Source: Thuidium tamariscinum (Eukaryota; Streptophyta; Bryopsida; Hypnales; Thuidiaceae). From it: DNA of 64,000 bases. The position numbers were made by a program, and so were the translations under genes. Positions 22,301 to 34,860 of the stretch are shown here, one piece after another. Positions within the stretch are counted from its first letter, which is position 1. Each line of letters begins with the position of its first letter. A model generated the notes under the pieces. It had not been told where the DNA came from. It was given only the letters and a program-made list of their open reading frames with translations, and made no database searches. The DNA lies in NCBI GenBank assembly GCA_947034885.2, contig OX344754.2, positions 28,889,369 to 28,953,368 of the forward strand. Direction: 5' to 3'.

Positions 22301-25300
22301 CTTTTGTTTGGATAGGTGGGGAAGACCACGTTAGGCGGTCTACTAGCGTTAGGGTACCAGGTCGCTGTAAGCTTCAAGCGAGAATCTGCTACATTTGATA
22401 ACGGCAAAGTATCCATATCTATAGAAACCATTGATGATGTGAACAAGAGTTTTATTCAAGTTAAAGGGACTGACCGCAAGGTACCTTTCCTTGGACCCGA
22501 TGGATTCGTTTGATCCGATTATTTTGAAATTTAGAAGAGTGTTTTACAGTTTCGATGCTTACATCAGAGGGGCTGATTTTTGGTTTAAAGATCGTAGCTA
22601 CCTGAGCTTGAAGAATGAACCTTGAAACAGGTTGTTGCAGCTGAAGCAACTGCATTGGGTTTAGATGGTCCATGGATTACAAAGTCGTACATGGAGATTG
22701 TACTTGACTTCAAAGGTGGGTATTTTTTCAATCTTTCTGTTGGAGGATCCAAACTTCTCTTGAAGTTGTATGTTTCTTTTATGTTGTGGTGATCCTTTTT
22801 GTTCGCAGTTCACCTTTTTCCCATTTTTTACTTTCTTCTTCAGTGAGGAGGTGATTAGTGAAATCCTTTTTGATAACTATTGGACCTCATAGGTTCCTTG
22901 GGTCGCTTGCTTATCACTTTGTAGACCATATTGGTTGATGTAATGACTATGAAACAGGTCTTCCACGTTTGGATTCCCCACCACTGCCAAATTCAGCTTT
23001 CTCTGGATCACGAACGCTTACCTCTCCAACCCCTCTAAATATTGAAGAGTCGAATGTGTTCGCACCAGTTCCAATCCGTCTAGATCAGCAGGCTTCTTTG
23101 AAGGTTCCGGGTACCTTGGAAACGTGGACGAAATCGCCAACGAAGTCAGATGTTGACCCTGTGATTGAATCTTGGCACCTTACAACTTCCGTTAGAGGTT
23201 TAATCCATGTTGCCATATTGTTCTGCTACCCTATTCTCCTTTTCACGTGTTGTTTGATGTCTCTTGACTTCTAGCTGCCTTGTTATTTTTTCTTAAAGGT
23301 CCCATCGGAAAATTTAAACCGACACCTAGGCATTTATATTTTTTTCGTATTTAATTATTTGTAAGTACCCATATTTAACATTGGCGATGTATCTTTTGAT
23401 ATTGTAGCGTAATGCTTAATTCTAACAGCACCGTTTGAGAAGGCTCATACTGAGGTTGTCACCTGCAGAGGATGATCGTGTACAGGACAGTGTCACCTCA
23501 ACTTCCGCTGTTCGGGGTTTAGATCATCCTGCGATGTCTTCAAAAGATGCGATCAAACTTCTCCCAATGTCTGAGACATTTGACTTTGACAGAGGCCTTC
23601 TTTTGGCTGTGCAAGCGGTGCAGGTAGAGATTTCCCTTTCTGCGTTTTCACATGTGTTAGGAGGTTATACCTTCGAGGTTGCATTATTCTCATGATTATG
23701 GTTTTCTAATGATACTTTTGTGTGCAGACACTTCTTAATGCACGAGATCCTCCAGTTATTGTTGGCATTGGTATGCAAATCCTTTATCTGCTTGTTGATA
23801 CAAAATTTTGCAATAAGAGCTTCTAATTTCAGTACTGACATCGTTTTCATTGGGTGTATCATAGAAGGATGATGGGATTTAAATACATTATCTTCCCAGA
23901 TTAGAGTCGTGGGCACCTTGTAGGTCAATCTTTTTAATCGCTGGGTGTTAATCGTGTTGTCATGAATAATATGTGTTGCTAGGGAATCCTCTGCGATTTT
24001 GTGTGCCGACAGTAAGGCCTGTTTTATTTCTGGATTCTCTGTTAAGTTTAAAAGTCTTCAGAACAGAGTATTATATTGCTCGTGTTGTGCCTCTCCACTT
24101 GATAGGAGGCCCAAGTGGATCTGGCAAGACTAGTTTTGCACACAAGATGGCGAACATAGTCGGTTGTGAAGTTATTTCCATGGAGAGCTACATTAAGGCT
24201 GAAGAAGTAAAGGATTCCAACTATGATGAATTCAGTACATTGGATGTGCCACTTCTTCTCAAGGTACACTTGATTTTCTTGTGAAAATCTAGAACGTTGA
24301 TGAAAAGTTAATTCTGTTCTTTGCTATGGAGAACCCGAGGTTGCTGAAAGTTTCTTACTTCTTAAGGCTGATTCTTTTTTTCCATGTGATATTTGTGTAC
24401 GCTATTTGCAAAAATGTTTTCCAGGAAGGAAATTTTACAATTTTTTCTCGTGTTCGTGTATTTGAATTTGAGCAGCGCAAATTTATCCAAGAATGAGAGT
24501 CTTAAATCACTCAAAATTCTCTTCTTCCCGCCTGTGATTCCAAAGTTTGCTGCTCTACTCATTTTGGGATTTCCAATCGTACCAGTAATGTGGCTAGGGA
24601 CCTCATGGTTTAGCAATATAAGATAGTCACAATCAAATTAAATAAACCTCAAACTTATAAATATAAATCTCTAATGATTGCGGGTCTTACGAGTTTCTGG
24701 TTTTCTTCTATTTGATAATCACAAGGTTCTAGACATATTTCTTATTGTTGCGAGTGCTGAGCATATAGTGTAGGCCTTTATTCTAATGTTGACAAGTTAG
24801 CAGCAATGTGACATGCTTTGAAAGATTTTGCTTGCATTTTCAGTGATTTGTCTCATGCTGTCAGGACCAAAGAAGGTGGATCACAGAATACATTTGTGCA
24901 TTTGCAGAACATTGAAGATCTGAAAACCGTTAATTCAACCAGGATCCCTGTTTTCGATTTTGAGAAAAATAAGCGGAGCGGGTCAAAGGAGCTTGTAGTC
25001 TCGGAAGATTGTGGTGTGGTCAGTCTCCTGTCTTGGTAGCTCCGAATGATCTAGTTTTCTCCTTTCTTGCTTAGAAAAGAGTTAGTGAGTTCGAGGTTCC
25101 GTGAAGCGATTTATCTGCAAATTATTTCGATTTTGTTTTCAATACTGGCGGGCTTCACAAAGGTGTGGATGGAGCAGGTTATTTTGGAGGGAGTTTACGC
25201 ATTGCATCCCAACATTCGGCCGTTTTTGAATCTTTGGGTGGCTGTGGTAATGACAATTTTTTTGCTCATGGAATCTGGTTACAAGTGCTTGTCAACGTAG

Positions 25301-28300
25301 TATAATTTGGGTTTGTGTATCCTGTTTATACACTTCAGGAGATATGTCTTGTAGACCACTCAAACAGAGTAGATTTTTATTACTCTTTTGTGTAGGTCAG
25401 TACATGAAATTAACTAGACATTGGCATTTTCCATCATGGCCTTTTGGCCTTTTTCTTGAAAGTGTTTCAGTTCTGCTTAATGGAATTCACTTTGACGTAT
25501 ATCTAGGTTGGAGGTGTTCATTCTCATCTTGTTGCTAGAGTTCAAGGAGATCTAGAACAGAGTGGACGACTCATATCACAGCAGGAAGTGATGACGACAG
25601 TCTTTCCAATGTTCGAACAAGATATTGAACCTCATCTTGTACACGCTCATGTAAGTTGCTGTTATTCGTGAGTCCAATCGTGTTTATTCTCGGGTGTTTA
25701 TTTGGTCGCATGCTTAGTTCTCAAGCTTAATTTCAATATCTACTGCATAGTGAATGGTGTACCCTCTCTATCGTTTATTGATGTGTGTTATTTGCAGTTA
25801 AAAATTTCCAACGACTTTGATCCTGTCCATTCTCCAGAGAGCTCAATGTTTGTACTTAAAAGCAGTAAGCAGGTACCGTTAACTTTTATCCTTACACTCT
25901 CGTTCCTTACTCCATTCTTCTACTGTCTTTAGCACTTACTCTTGTTTTCTAGCTGAAAGTTGTATCTGGCGGTGATGAAACAGGTTTGATTGCGGATGGT
26001 TTTCCTATTAATGTAGAAGGTCATGCATCTTATCGTGAGGATAATTTACTAATTTTTCGAAAGCCTTCATTTCATTGCTTAGGTCGCTCTTCATCTCTGG
26101 GATATTTTCGTTTTGTGCAGGTGTTGTTTGAGGAGATAGCAAACTTGTTAAATCCAGAAAAGATGGTCAAAACGGTGCAAAAGTTTACGGACATATATTT
26201 TCACCTACCAGGACTTCCAAATAATGGCAACGGCTCAGATAGCAATTGGATTCGTGTTAGAAATTGTGAAGGAAGGTTTGCACTTTTGATCTGTGAGGTA
26301 TTGTCCCAACAATCCGTTTTCAGTACTTGTGTTGTAGCTTTGAGAGTTTGTTGCCTCATCTTTCCACTCTTCATCATGTAGGTGTTTTTCAGTTTCGTCG
26401 AAGCTCACTGTCTTATTCTGTTCATATTTTGCGTTTTGCAGCCAATAAGAGAAGGAGATTTTATCATCCAGCCGAGGGTGGACTTTGACATTAGTGTTCG
26501 AACAGTGGCAGGACTTCTTACTCTTGGGTAAGCGAAATGCTTTCTTGGCCCAGTACATCATCTAGATGAACTCTGCATTGTTGACTGTTACACATGCTGA
26601 CGAAGGATTTGCATCCGGTTTGGATAACATTTATGTTTCCAGTGTTGTGAAGTGTACAAAATACTCTATCATTCTAGGATTTGGTCCGTTGCAGCCAATT
26701 CAGTCAGTGATTGTTGTCTTCAGTCTTCTCATTTATTGCTATTTAACCCCTAAGAACTACCACGGCCACCAGGTGGCTTCTGCAACACGTTTTTTGCATC
26801 CCCGGTCCTTTCGAAGTTGAGAACTCCATAAGATATAACCCCAGTGCCCACTATCATGCTGTCTTGTACACAACTTGTAGGCAGGGAAAATAATTTTTTA
26901 ACATAAGGGATATCCTGAATTACAGATATCAAGCAGTGGCGTATATCGAGGCAGTAGCAACCATATACCAAGATGATAAGGTGATTTCTTCGCTCCTTAT
27001 TCGTTGTCGTTGTTTTTCCCTCCCCAGTTTCTATTGTCAAATCTGGGCACATACTTCTAGTTCTTTCATGGACATGGAATGTGCGAATCCAGCATACGCT
27101 GAATCGGATACGGCATGACAATTGCATAATGTTTCATTGAATGCCCTCGACTACCATTCTCAATTGCAGTCGTTGGTGAGAATTAAGAGATTAAAAAATC
27201 TGATTTTCTCAAATATCTGATTATCTGTACTGTAACTGATAAAGGCACATTATTTTGTCATATTTACTCTTGAACCCTCCAGAGCATTAGGTTCCGGTTT
27301 CATAATCTCTGATGAGATCCTTCTTGGTGGATATTGATATCATGTCAGCTTCTTATAGAAGTGGACCAGCTACATAATATTCCGACTCCATATATTCAAA
27401 TCAAAGGCTCCAATAAAGAGTCAGTGGCAGCTGCAGGATCGATTCTCAACCTGGACGGCAGTTACACTACTTTGGTAAAGAAAATATTTATTCCGCGTCC
27501 TGGAATTAATCTGTTTCTCTAACTGTATATCTTGGTCGATAGCCGGACGCTTAATCATCTGTATCATGAATGTCTATGCAGCCATACATTGAAATTATAC
27601 TTGGAACGGGCCAAAATAGCACAGGTGTGGAGGATCCACAGGCAGCTCGGCTCCGAGAACTAGTGGATTATGTTCAAGCCCAGGTTAGTCGGAAACAATC
27701 TTAGGGTTTTCAGATTGTTTTTTACTTTTTCGGTTTTTCACTTACTTTCCTACATGTGCTGCAATGTATTTCCTGGTCTACTTGAATATAATTTACAATT
27801 TTAAAAGTATTTAGCTGCACTGATTTATCCTATTAGTGGTGACTCTAGTTTACCGAAGTGACACTATTTTAGATTATTGCAGACTGAAATATTTCTGTAT
27901 CGCTCTAATTTCCACAAAATTAACTCGTAGTGACATTAATTTTGCAGTTCACACGAATTTTGCTCCCTTAGTAAGAGAATAGTCTGGACGTTTTGCCTTG
28001 TCTAACTTGGTGTTTTTGTTGCAGGGGGGCAGTGTGGGGTCTGATATTCTTGAAGGCCCTTCAGTTTCAGTTGAATGCATCTTGGAGGATCTTGACATGC
28101 GAATCCGGAGACTTGAAAAATGGAATATGGTTCACACAGTGAGTGTAAATTTGACTCCATTGGATACCTTCTGAATGGGTTTTCTGTTCGTGGTTTAATA
28201 GAACAGTTACGCTTGCTCATGTCTGACTCTACCCAACTGCCTGTCGAGATACTATATTCGTTCTAGGGAGATGGGTCATCAGAGTCCGGGTTTTCTATAC

Positions 28301-28640
28301 ATTTGAGGGAGTGTCACACAGTGGTCCTCCTGTAGGCTGTAACGCTGCGAAATAATCCCTGGAAAGTTCTTTTGATGAAGTGATCACGATGCTTACAAAT
28401 TTGTACATACGTGCCATTTTGATAAGAGTTAAGCAGTCGATTTGGTAGTTCATACTTTTAACTATCTAATCATTATTTTTATGTTCTCAGAACGATTTCT
28501 AGGTTACTCGACAACAGATGTCACTACCAAAGCATAAGCTCATCCTCTCTTTGATTCCATTGCAGGTGTTGTGGACCTTCTTCATGTCGGCCTTTGTGGG
28601 GTGCTTACTTTATCACCGCACTCAGCGGTCACGTTCATAG
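19376..28640 (+). CDS. Tandem uridine-kinase-like/CYTH protein, membrane-anchored (about 973 aa)
   Basis: Coding exons: 19376-19477, 19556-19668, 20360-20495, 20729-20827, 20995-21063, 21278-21412, 21498-21569, 21746-21801, 22001-22160, 22316-22480, 22631-22715, 22958-23197, 23469-23623, 23728-23770, 24106-24263, 24908-25018, 25178-25246, 25507-25650, 25798-25872, 26121-26297, 26442-26527, 26926-26980, 27349-27474, 27582-27683, 28025-28138, 28566-28640. All are GT-AG, phases agree, and they total 2922 nt. Module 1 (about residues 35-400) has Walker A GGPSGSGKS, then a CYTH (triphosphate-tunnel) half with IEMYLRPP and RIVDKHFIIKPRAEFEV. Module 2 (about 500-900) has GGPSGSGKT, EGVYALHP and REGDFIIQPRVDFD. 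A short coiled coil and a C-terminal membrane segment (VLWTFFMSAFVGCLLYH) follow. The architecture matches the longer plant uridine-kinase/CYTH proteins, relatives of the TTM1/TTM2 pyrophosphatases, which are tail-anchored. Enzyme activity here is inferred. The first exon is the least certain. Confidence 0.88.
25953..26012 (+). other. Possible 20-codon cassette exon
   Basis: Bounded by TTTTCTAG and AATGTAGAAG, 60 nt, phase 0, no stop, lying between exons ending 25872 and starting 26121. Family alignment favours skipping it (..SSKQ joins VLFEE..), so it is at most an alternative exon. Confidence 0.25.
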
Positions 28641-29030
28641 CTATCAATCAAACCTGCCGCCTAGATTACAATGTAAGCTGAAGCTGTAATGAGCTGCGCA
28701 CTGTTTTAAACTTTAAAATCATTGAGTTCGAGATTTGGGAGTTGCAAATTCTTAGTCATGCCTCCAAGTACTTCAAATGTCAAGGAGAGATTGTTGAGCT
28801 TACAGTCTGTGCAAGGTACAGTAGATACAGTAGAGCATTATGCCTCACACCTAGTTTGATTCGTGTGACCTATTTAAACGCCCATGGCCAGTACGCACGG
28901 CATTATTTTCAACCCCTCAAGTGGTGTATTTGAGTTCCCCATTCATCACCGCAGTTAAGTTTGATCACCAAGTTTGAACTGAATGTGGTAATCATTGATT
29001 AAATAAAGATTTGGTTAGTGCAAGTTTTGT
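28641..29030 (+). terminator. 3' untranslated region and polyadenylation signal
   Basis: Sequence after the TAG at 28638-28640. A candidate AATAAA lies near 29002-29007 in GATTAAATAAAGATTTGG. No other gene features. Confidence 0.4.
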
Positions 29031-29760
29031 CTTTGAACCGTGGAAATTTCATAGTCCTGCTGAGACCTAGTAGCAGGCATGAGGCTTATAACACTGAGTT
29101 AGACATTTTTGCACTTGGCTAAGTGCAATCACCATTTGCACTACTATTCATTGAACTTGTGTTACTAAATAACTTGGGTACCTCCTCATTTTTTATGAGT
29201 GCTAGTTGTCAATCTTTTTGTTTACAACTTCAATGTTATATGCAAATTTCTATTTTAGACATTGTTTTGAACACTTTTCATCAAAAGATGTTCAAAATAG
29301 ATCAATTTTTTTATGTCCCTTACACATTTATTTCTTAAACTTACATTCTAGTTGCACTGAGAGCAACAAATACATCAAAAACATACCCATTTCATTGCCC
29401 TCATAGTTTCTACATTATAAAATAATCATAATGACGAAAACATTTATTTAAAGAAAGAGAATGACATACAAAGCACATCCACTGCCTTCTCATTTCTACT
29501 CTACAATACTCGCTATAATGAGAAAAAAATCCAATACCTACAACCACTTTCAAAACAAACACGCAAATTCTACTCATTCCAAAGCAACACTCTATTTTTT
29601 TGTATTTTTGGGTTTTTTGTTGTTTTTGGTTTTAGCAAATAATTGAAATAAAATAGAAAATTAAATTAAAATAATTTAAAAGCAATAAAATCAAATAGGA
29701 AAGCAAAGAAAAGCAAAACAAATAAATGGAATTCCCAAACTTTACGGGTTTGAGAGGTGG
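29031..29760. other. Intergenic, no gene
   Basis: AT-rich DNA between the kinase-CYTH gene and the gypsy fragment. Short ORFs only. The left limit of the gypsy internal region is somewhere near 29750. No 3' LTR with the TGTGAGCCCTCGAG start is present here. Confidence 0.5.
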
Positions 29761-29813
29761 GTTGAAAATACTCGGAAGCAACCACACAGGATTTTGTTAG
29801 AGGCTCGTACCCA

Positions 29814-32800
29814 TCATACGCGATATTCCTTGCATCGGCTGCTGTTAGTCCGTGTGGAGAATTCTGTCCCGTCCAGATTTTTTAGTTGAACAGAGTTGTT
29901 GATGAAGGTTTCTTGGATGATGTAAGGGCCGGTCCAAAGGGCATCGAATTTTCCTGGAAATTCCAATCTTCGCGCATCTTGAACCATTACCCACATTCCT
30001 GGCTGGAGGAGGCGTGTTTTATTTTGTTTTTCGAATGCCGCTTTTCTTCTCCTCTGAATGGTCTCGATGTGTTGAGCGGACATGCGTCGAGACTCACTTA
30101 ACGCTTCCAAATACTCCAATTGTTCCTTGAGTGATTGCGAGTCATCCAATCGTGCATCCATGGCAATGCGCAAAGATTGCACTTCAAATTCTATAGGGAG
30201 TATTGCTTCCACTCCATATATTAGGGCAAATGGAGTCGCTCGGGTGGTGACCTTGTAAGTAGTGCGATACACCCATAAGGCCGCTGCCAATTTGACATCT
30301 CAGTCTATTTTACTGTCGGAGACTGTCTTCCGGAGTATACAGACCAGAGTTTGGTTGACCCTCTCCATATGTCCATTGGTCTAGGGGTGATAAGGTGTGG
30401 TCTTTCGATGATTGATTTGAAACATGTCTGTCATTAATTCTATAGTTTCATTGAGGAAATGAGACCCTCTGTCGCTGACCAAAATTTTTGGGCAGCCAAA
30501 CCTGGTGATAATATTTTCGTAAAGGAATATGGCTATTTGTTTGGCGTTAGCGTTCTTTACCGCTTTTGCCTCGGCCCATTTGGTGAGATATTCTGTCGCC
30601 ACAATGATGTATTGGTTTCGGCGTGAGGAAATAGGCGCAAATGGTCCCACATAATCGATGCCCCATTTTTCTAGAGGGGCTAAAGGTAGAGATGGGTTAA
30701 GGGGAAGGTCCAATCGCATGTCATTCCGAGCATATCTTTGACATGCATCACACCCTTTGGTGTGGGCTTCTGCATCTCCAAACATGGTTGGCCAAAAATA
30801 TCCTGCTCTCAAGATTTTTCGAGCAGTCAATCGGCCAAAGAAATGTCTGCCACATGCACTTCTATGGCAGGCTTCTAGGATGGCCGGGACCTCCTCATAT
30901 GATACGCATCTGCGAAGGATTCTGTCTACTCCTCGTCGATATAGTTTTCCAGCAATCAAAACAAAATGGGTGCTGTTAACTCGAATCTTTCTTCGTTCAT
31001 TTTTGTCTAACCCATACGGATATTTTTGGAAGCTTAGAAATTGAGCAATATGCTTGTACCAGGTGGGGACCGAACGAACAGTGAATAATTGGTCATCTGG
31101 AAATTCATCGTCGATGTCTTCGGTTCCTAGCTCGTTGGACAACCGAGATAAGTGATCAGCCCTTAAATGTTTCTTTCCTGGTTTGAATTCTACTGTGTAG
31201 TCGAATTCGGACAATAATAAGACCCACCTGGCCAATCTCCCACTTAGGTCAGGTTTGTTTACCAAATATTTGATCGCCATATGGTCCACAAAGAATACTA
31301 TTTGGTTCATCAATAAATAATGCCTGAACTTTTTGACGGAGTATATCATAGCTAGACACTCCCTCTCTGTCGTGGTATAATTTCGTTCGGCTGAGGTGAG
31401 TTATCGGCTTATGAATACAATCGGGTGTTCTTGGCCAGTATCCTCTGCTAGTTGGCATAAGGTGCTTCCGACCGCTACTGCTGATGCGTCGCAATATACA
31501 TGGAATGGTTTATTCCAATCAGGTGCCCTTAGTACGGGGGCAGTAGTTAACTTCCTCTTCAGGCCGTCATAACTTTCATGACATTTGGGTGTCCAATCAA
31601 ACTTGACCGCTTTTTTGGTCAAATTTGTTAAAGGTAATGCCTGAGTGGCATAATCCTCTATGACATCCTGGTAATATCCAGTGTGGCCTAGTACTCGTTG
31701 TACGCCTTTAACATCTGTCGGAGGGGGTAAATTGGAAATGACTTCAATCTTCTCGGGGTCTGCCATTTTTCCGTCTTTTGATACCACGTATCCTAATAAT
31801 AACCCTCTTTTAACTCCGAGAAATGTTTTTGTTGAGTTGAGGGCAATGCCCGTTTGTCTACAACGGATTAGACATTCGCGGACCAATGTTAGATGATCTT
31901 TACTAGTTGATTGAGTGCTAAAGTCATCTATGTAGACTGTCATGGATTTGTGTAATAAGTCAGGAAAGGCAAAACTCATGACCCGTTGAAATGCTGATGG
32001 TGCGTTACAGAGACCAAAAGGCATGACTCTATAAATAAAAGTCCCCCAGGGCGTAATGAATGCTGTTTTTGACCACTCTGATTGGGCAATAGAAATCTGG
32101 TTGTACCCGGAGTAACCATCCATAAAGGTGAACAATTCATTTCCTGCAACCTTGTCCACGATGGTGTTAATGAACGGAAGGGGGAAATGATCCTTCTGAG
32201 TGTTTTTGTTCAACTGCCGATAGTCTACACACACTCTGAGCTTTCCATTTTTCTTTTTTACCAATACCATAGGTGATACCCAATCGGTGATTTCTACCGG
32301 CCGGATAAACTAGGCTTGTAGTAACCGTTCGATCTCTGCTTTGACAATGAGTTGCAGAGATGGGTTCATTCTTCGTTGTCGTTGTCGGATAGGTATTGTG
32401 CCCGGGATTACTGATATAGTGAATTCCACTATTGATGATGGTATTCCTCGGAGGTCTAGATATGACCATGCAAATACCTCTCAAAATTCCATAATTAATG
32501 ACCGATAGGCATGAAGTTCTTCTCCTTAAAGATGTGCTCCTACCTTGATTAATTTGGGCTCCTCCCTAGGATGCGAGACGTCGATTTCCTTCCAATCGTC
32601 CGTCTGTACGTGTATGGGGTCAGTGGGACCATGGTACTAGTCATTGGGTACTGATGGGTAAGTTGTTATGTCTGACCCGACTTCCAAGCCGTCTGCTGTC
32701 TTACGTATATGTAGCTGTGGCATAACGTCTTCTTCTCGTAAAATGGCATCCCAGTCGATGTTCTGGGTGCCGTCGATCTCCAATAGACACGTGTCTTCAT

Positions 32801-33038
32801 AGGAGATATCATCCACTAGGGTGACTAGTCCTGGTCCTTCATAATCCTCTAGTATCTCCCAGGCTTCAGTCTCGTCTTGTGGTGGCAATTGCTTACGGGG
32901 AGGGATTGTTGCCGTGCCCGTAGCGGATCTTCCTTCATCAGTTAGTAATAGGCCTAACCCTACTTGGAGTGGTGTAGTGATGTAATTTTGGTTACTCAGC
33001 TGTTGTATATATTGCATGGAGTTAAAGGGTGAATCCAT
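29814..33038 (-). pseudogene. pol: Ty3/gypsy pol remnant: linker, reverse transcriptase, RNase H, integrase
   Basis: One minus-strand frame from 33038 to 29814, broken only by in-frame stops (32637 TAG, 32526 TAA, 32481 TGA, 32310 TAG, 31401 TAA, 30381 TAG, 30300 TGA) and no frameshift. In order: linker; reverse transcriptase with DYRQLNKNT, FTFMDGYSGYNQI, VMPFGLCNAPSAFQ and the YIDDF catalytic box (31900-32270); RNase H (HVYCDAS near 31490 and ADHLSRL near 31150); integrase with the HHCC finger (CDACQRYA), GIDYVGPFA and SDRGSHF; integrase C-terminus to 29814. The order RT-RNaseH-integrase makes it Ty3/gypsy, and the CNAP-type box suggests a non-chromovirus (Athila/Tat-like) plant lineage. 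gag and protease are missing: only about 240 bp separate the first ORF from the primer binding site. Confidence 0.9.
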
Positions 33039-33276
33039 TTACCTTGTGATGTGAATATTGGGGACCTTGGTAATTCCAAAAGGTCCCGATGCTGAATATT
33101 TGTTTAGTAAATGTCCCTTGCCGATTCGTGTAGGTCTCGCCTCGCCGCCTCGGAGTCTTGTCGGAAGAAATTGTGTCGCAGAAATGCGTTTACGATTGTC
33201 TTCATTTTATCTCCGCTCCTGTTGAAGTCGATGTTTCCTTGGATGTAGATAGTGAACTAATCCGAAGATTAGTCAC

Positions 33277-33293
33277 TCCCGGCAGACGCACCA
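33277..33293 (-). promoter_or_regulatory. Primer binding site of the gypsy element
   Basis: On the minus strand TGGTGCGTCTGCCGGGA begins 4 nt after the LTR end at 33298. Its complement ends ..GACGCACCA, as a tRNA 3' end would, and TGG plus GCCGGGA is the usual look of plant gypsy sites. It proves that the LTR copy at 33298-41906 is the 5' LTR of the minus-strand element. The tRNA was not identified. Confidence 0.75.
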
Positions 33294-33527
33294 AAAATAT
33301 GAGCGCTCCTAACTCCACCCTCGAGCTAAGAGTTTTTCACACGGGTCCTGTGTCTAATTGAGTTTTCTTTCTAATTGGGTAAAAAAGAAAGCCTTCCAAG
33401 CAATGAACTCTTTTAGTCACGTCTTTTAAGTGTTTCTAATCTAATTGTGTAGTTATGATTCTATCCTTTTTAGCCTAAAATTCAACTAGCAATCCTACTC
33501 TATTCTATTCTATAGTTTTGCCTAACT

Positions 33528-33620
33528 CTAATTCAAAGCATTTGGTAAAAAGAAACTTAACAGTAAAACAATGAGAATGAAAATCAAATGTGAGTGGTTT
33601 ACCTCCTCTGCGTAAATCTC
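33528..33620 (-). pseudogene. 56-codon LTR ORF in copy 3, 3' part
   Basis: Remainder of the conserved LTR ORF after the nested insertion, including the hydrophobic segment and the stop at 33528-33530. Confidence 0.55.
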
Positions 33621-34860
33621 TGTCGCAACACAGGGTAAGTAAATTCCCCATTATACTCACAAAAATCACTGTAGAGTATAACTAAGTGACTCTAAAGATC
33701 GAACCCGCGAGATTCTGTGAAGTATCTGGCTTAGTTAAACGATTAAGATAGGAAAGCTCCAGAATTCCATAATCCAGTTCTAGATCTAGAGCTGGAAACA
33801 CCAAAACAGCCCGAGAACAACAACCCGTTATCCCGCTCGAAACTGGTATTCTAACAATCTGACCCGGAACGGATCCGCTCCCTGATTTTTCCGGTTTCCC
33901 GGAACTCACCCGTTCCGTCAAACTACAGCGGATCCGCACCCTAATGGATCCCGCTCCTAATTTCCTCTCTGGACCAATCCGTTCCGGATGATCCTTCCGT
34001 ACCCATTCCTCATTCCGATTTAGCTTTGCCTCTATTTTGCCATCAGAGGGGTCGCCGCTTGATTTTGTGAGCGGTAGGCCCACCGCTCCTTCCGTGACTT
34101 ATAGTGGCTGAAGACCCACTTTCTACCCGTTAACTCTAAAGTTGCTTCAGATCCGGTTTGATCCCTCACAGTAGTACAGATAGAAATCCGGACTGTAGGT
34201 CACACAAAGATCCCCCGTACGATCTTCTCATACTACAACGACTTTGACACTACTTCTCGTTCCTGTGGAGTTGGGTGGTTACAAGTATACTCGTCCGTTC
34301 CAACGTCAACCAGAACTCTTTCGTTTGCCACAGAGGCGGTGAGACCTCACAAGAGATTGGACACTCAACTGGGTTTCCCGCCCAGGAGCTCTAGCACGAC
34401 TAAGGAATCCCTCCCTCTCGTCTAGCCTAACAACGGCTTTCTCACCCGAAATCTTAAGTCCTAGAAACGTTGAGGCACTAGAAATACACTCCCAACTCTT
34501 CTCTACCCGTTCTCATATACTTAGACACGGAAAATAAACACCAAAGGGAGAATCTCGCCTGCAAAACCACTCGCGCCTTCCTAACTCCACGTCACGCCGC
34601 CCTGCCAAACTCGGGAGATACACACGCAAAGCAAGAGACAATAAAATACGCAAGGAAAATGCGGGAAAAAGACTCCCAGTCCACCGCGAGGGGACTGACT
34701 TAAATAAAAGGCAAAAAGCAAAAAGTGACATACAAGTCCGCCGCGATTAACGCTCGGCGGATCCGTTCCTACCTACTTCTGAACCGGAACGGATTCCAAC
34801 CCGCTCCAAGTTCCTGATCTAATTCTAAGTCAAAAACTAGAAATACAAAAAGGCTAATAT

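Noticed and set aside
33277-33293. tRNA-like 3' end on the plus strand
   Set aside because: Only the last 17 nt match a tRNA; it is the primer binding site complement. No tRNA gene is present.
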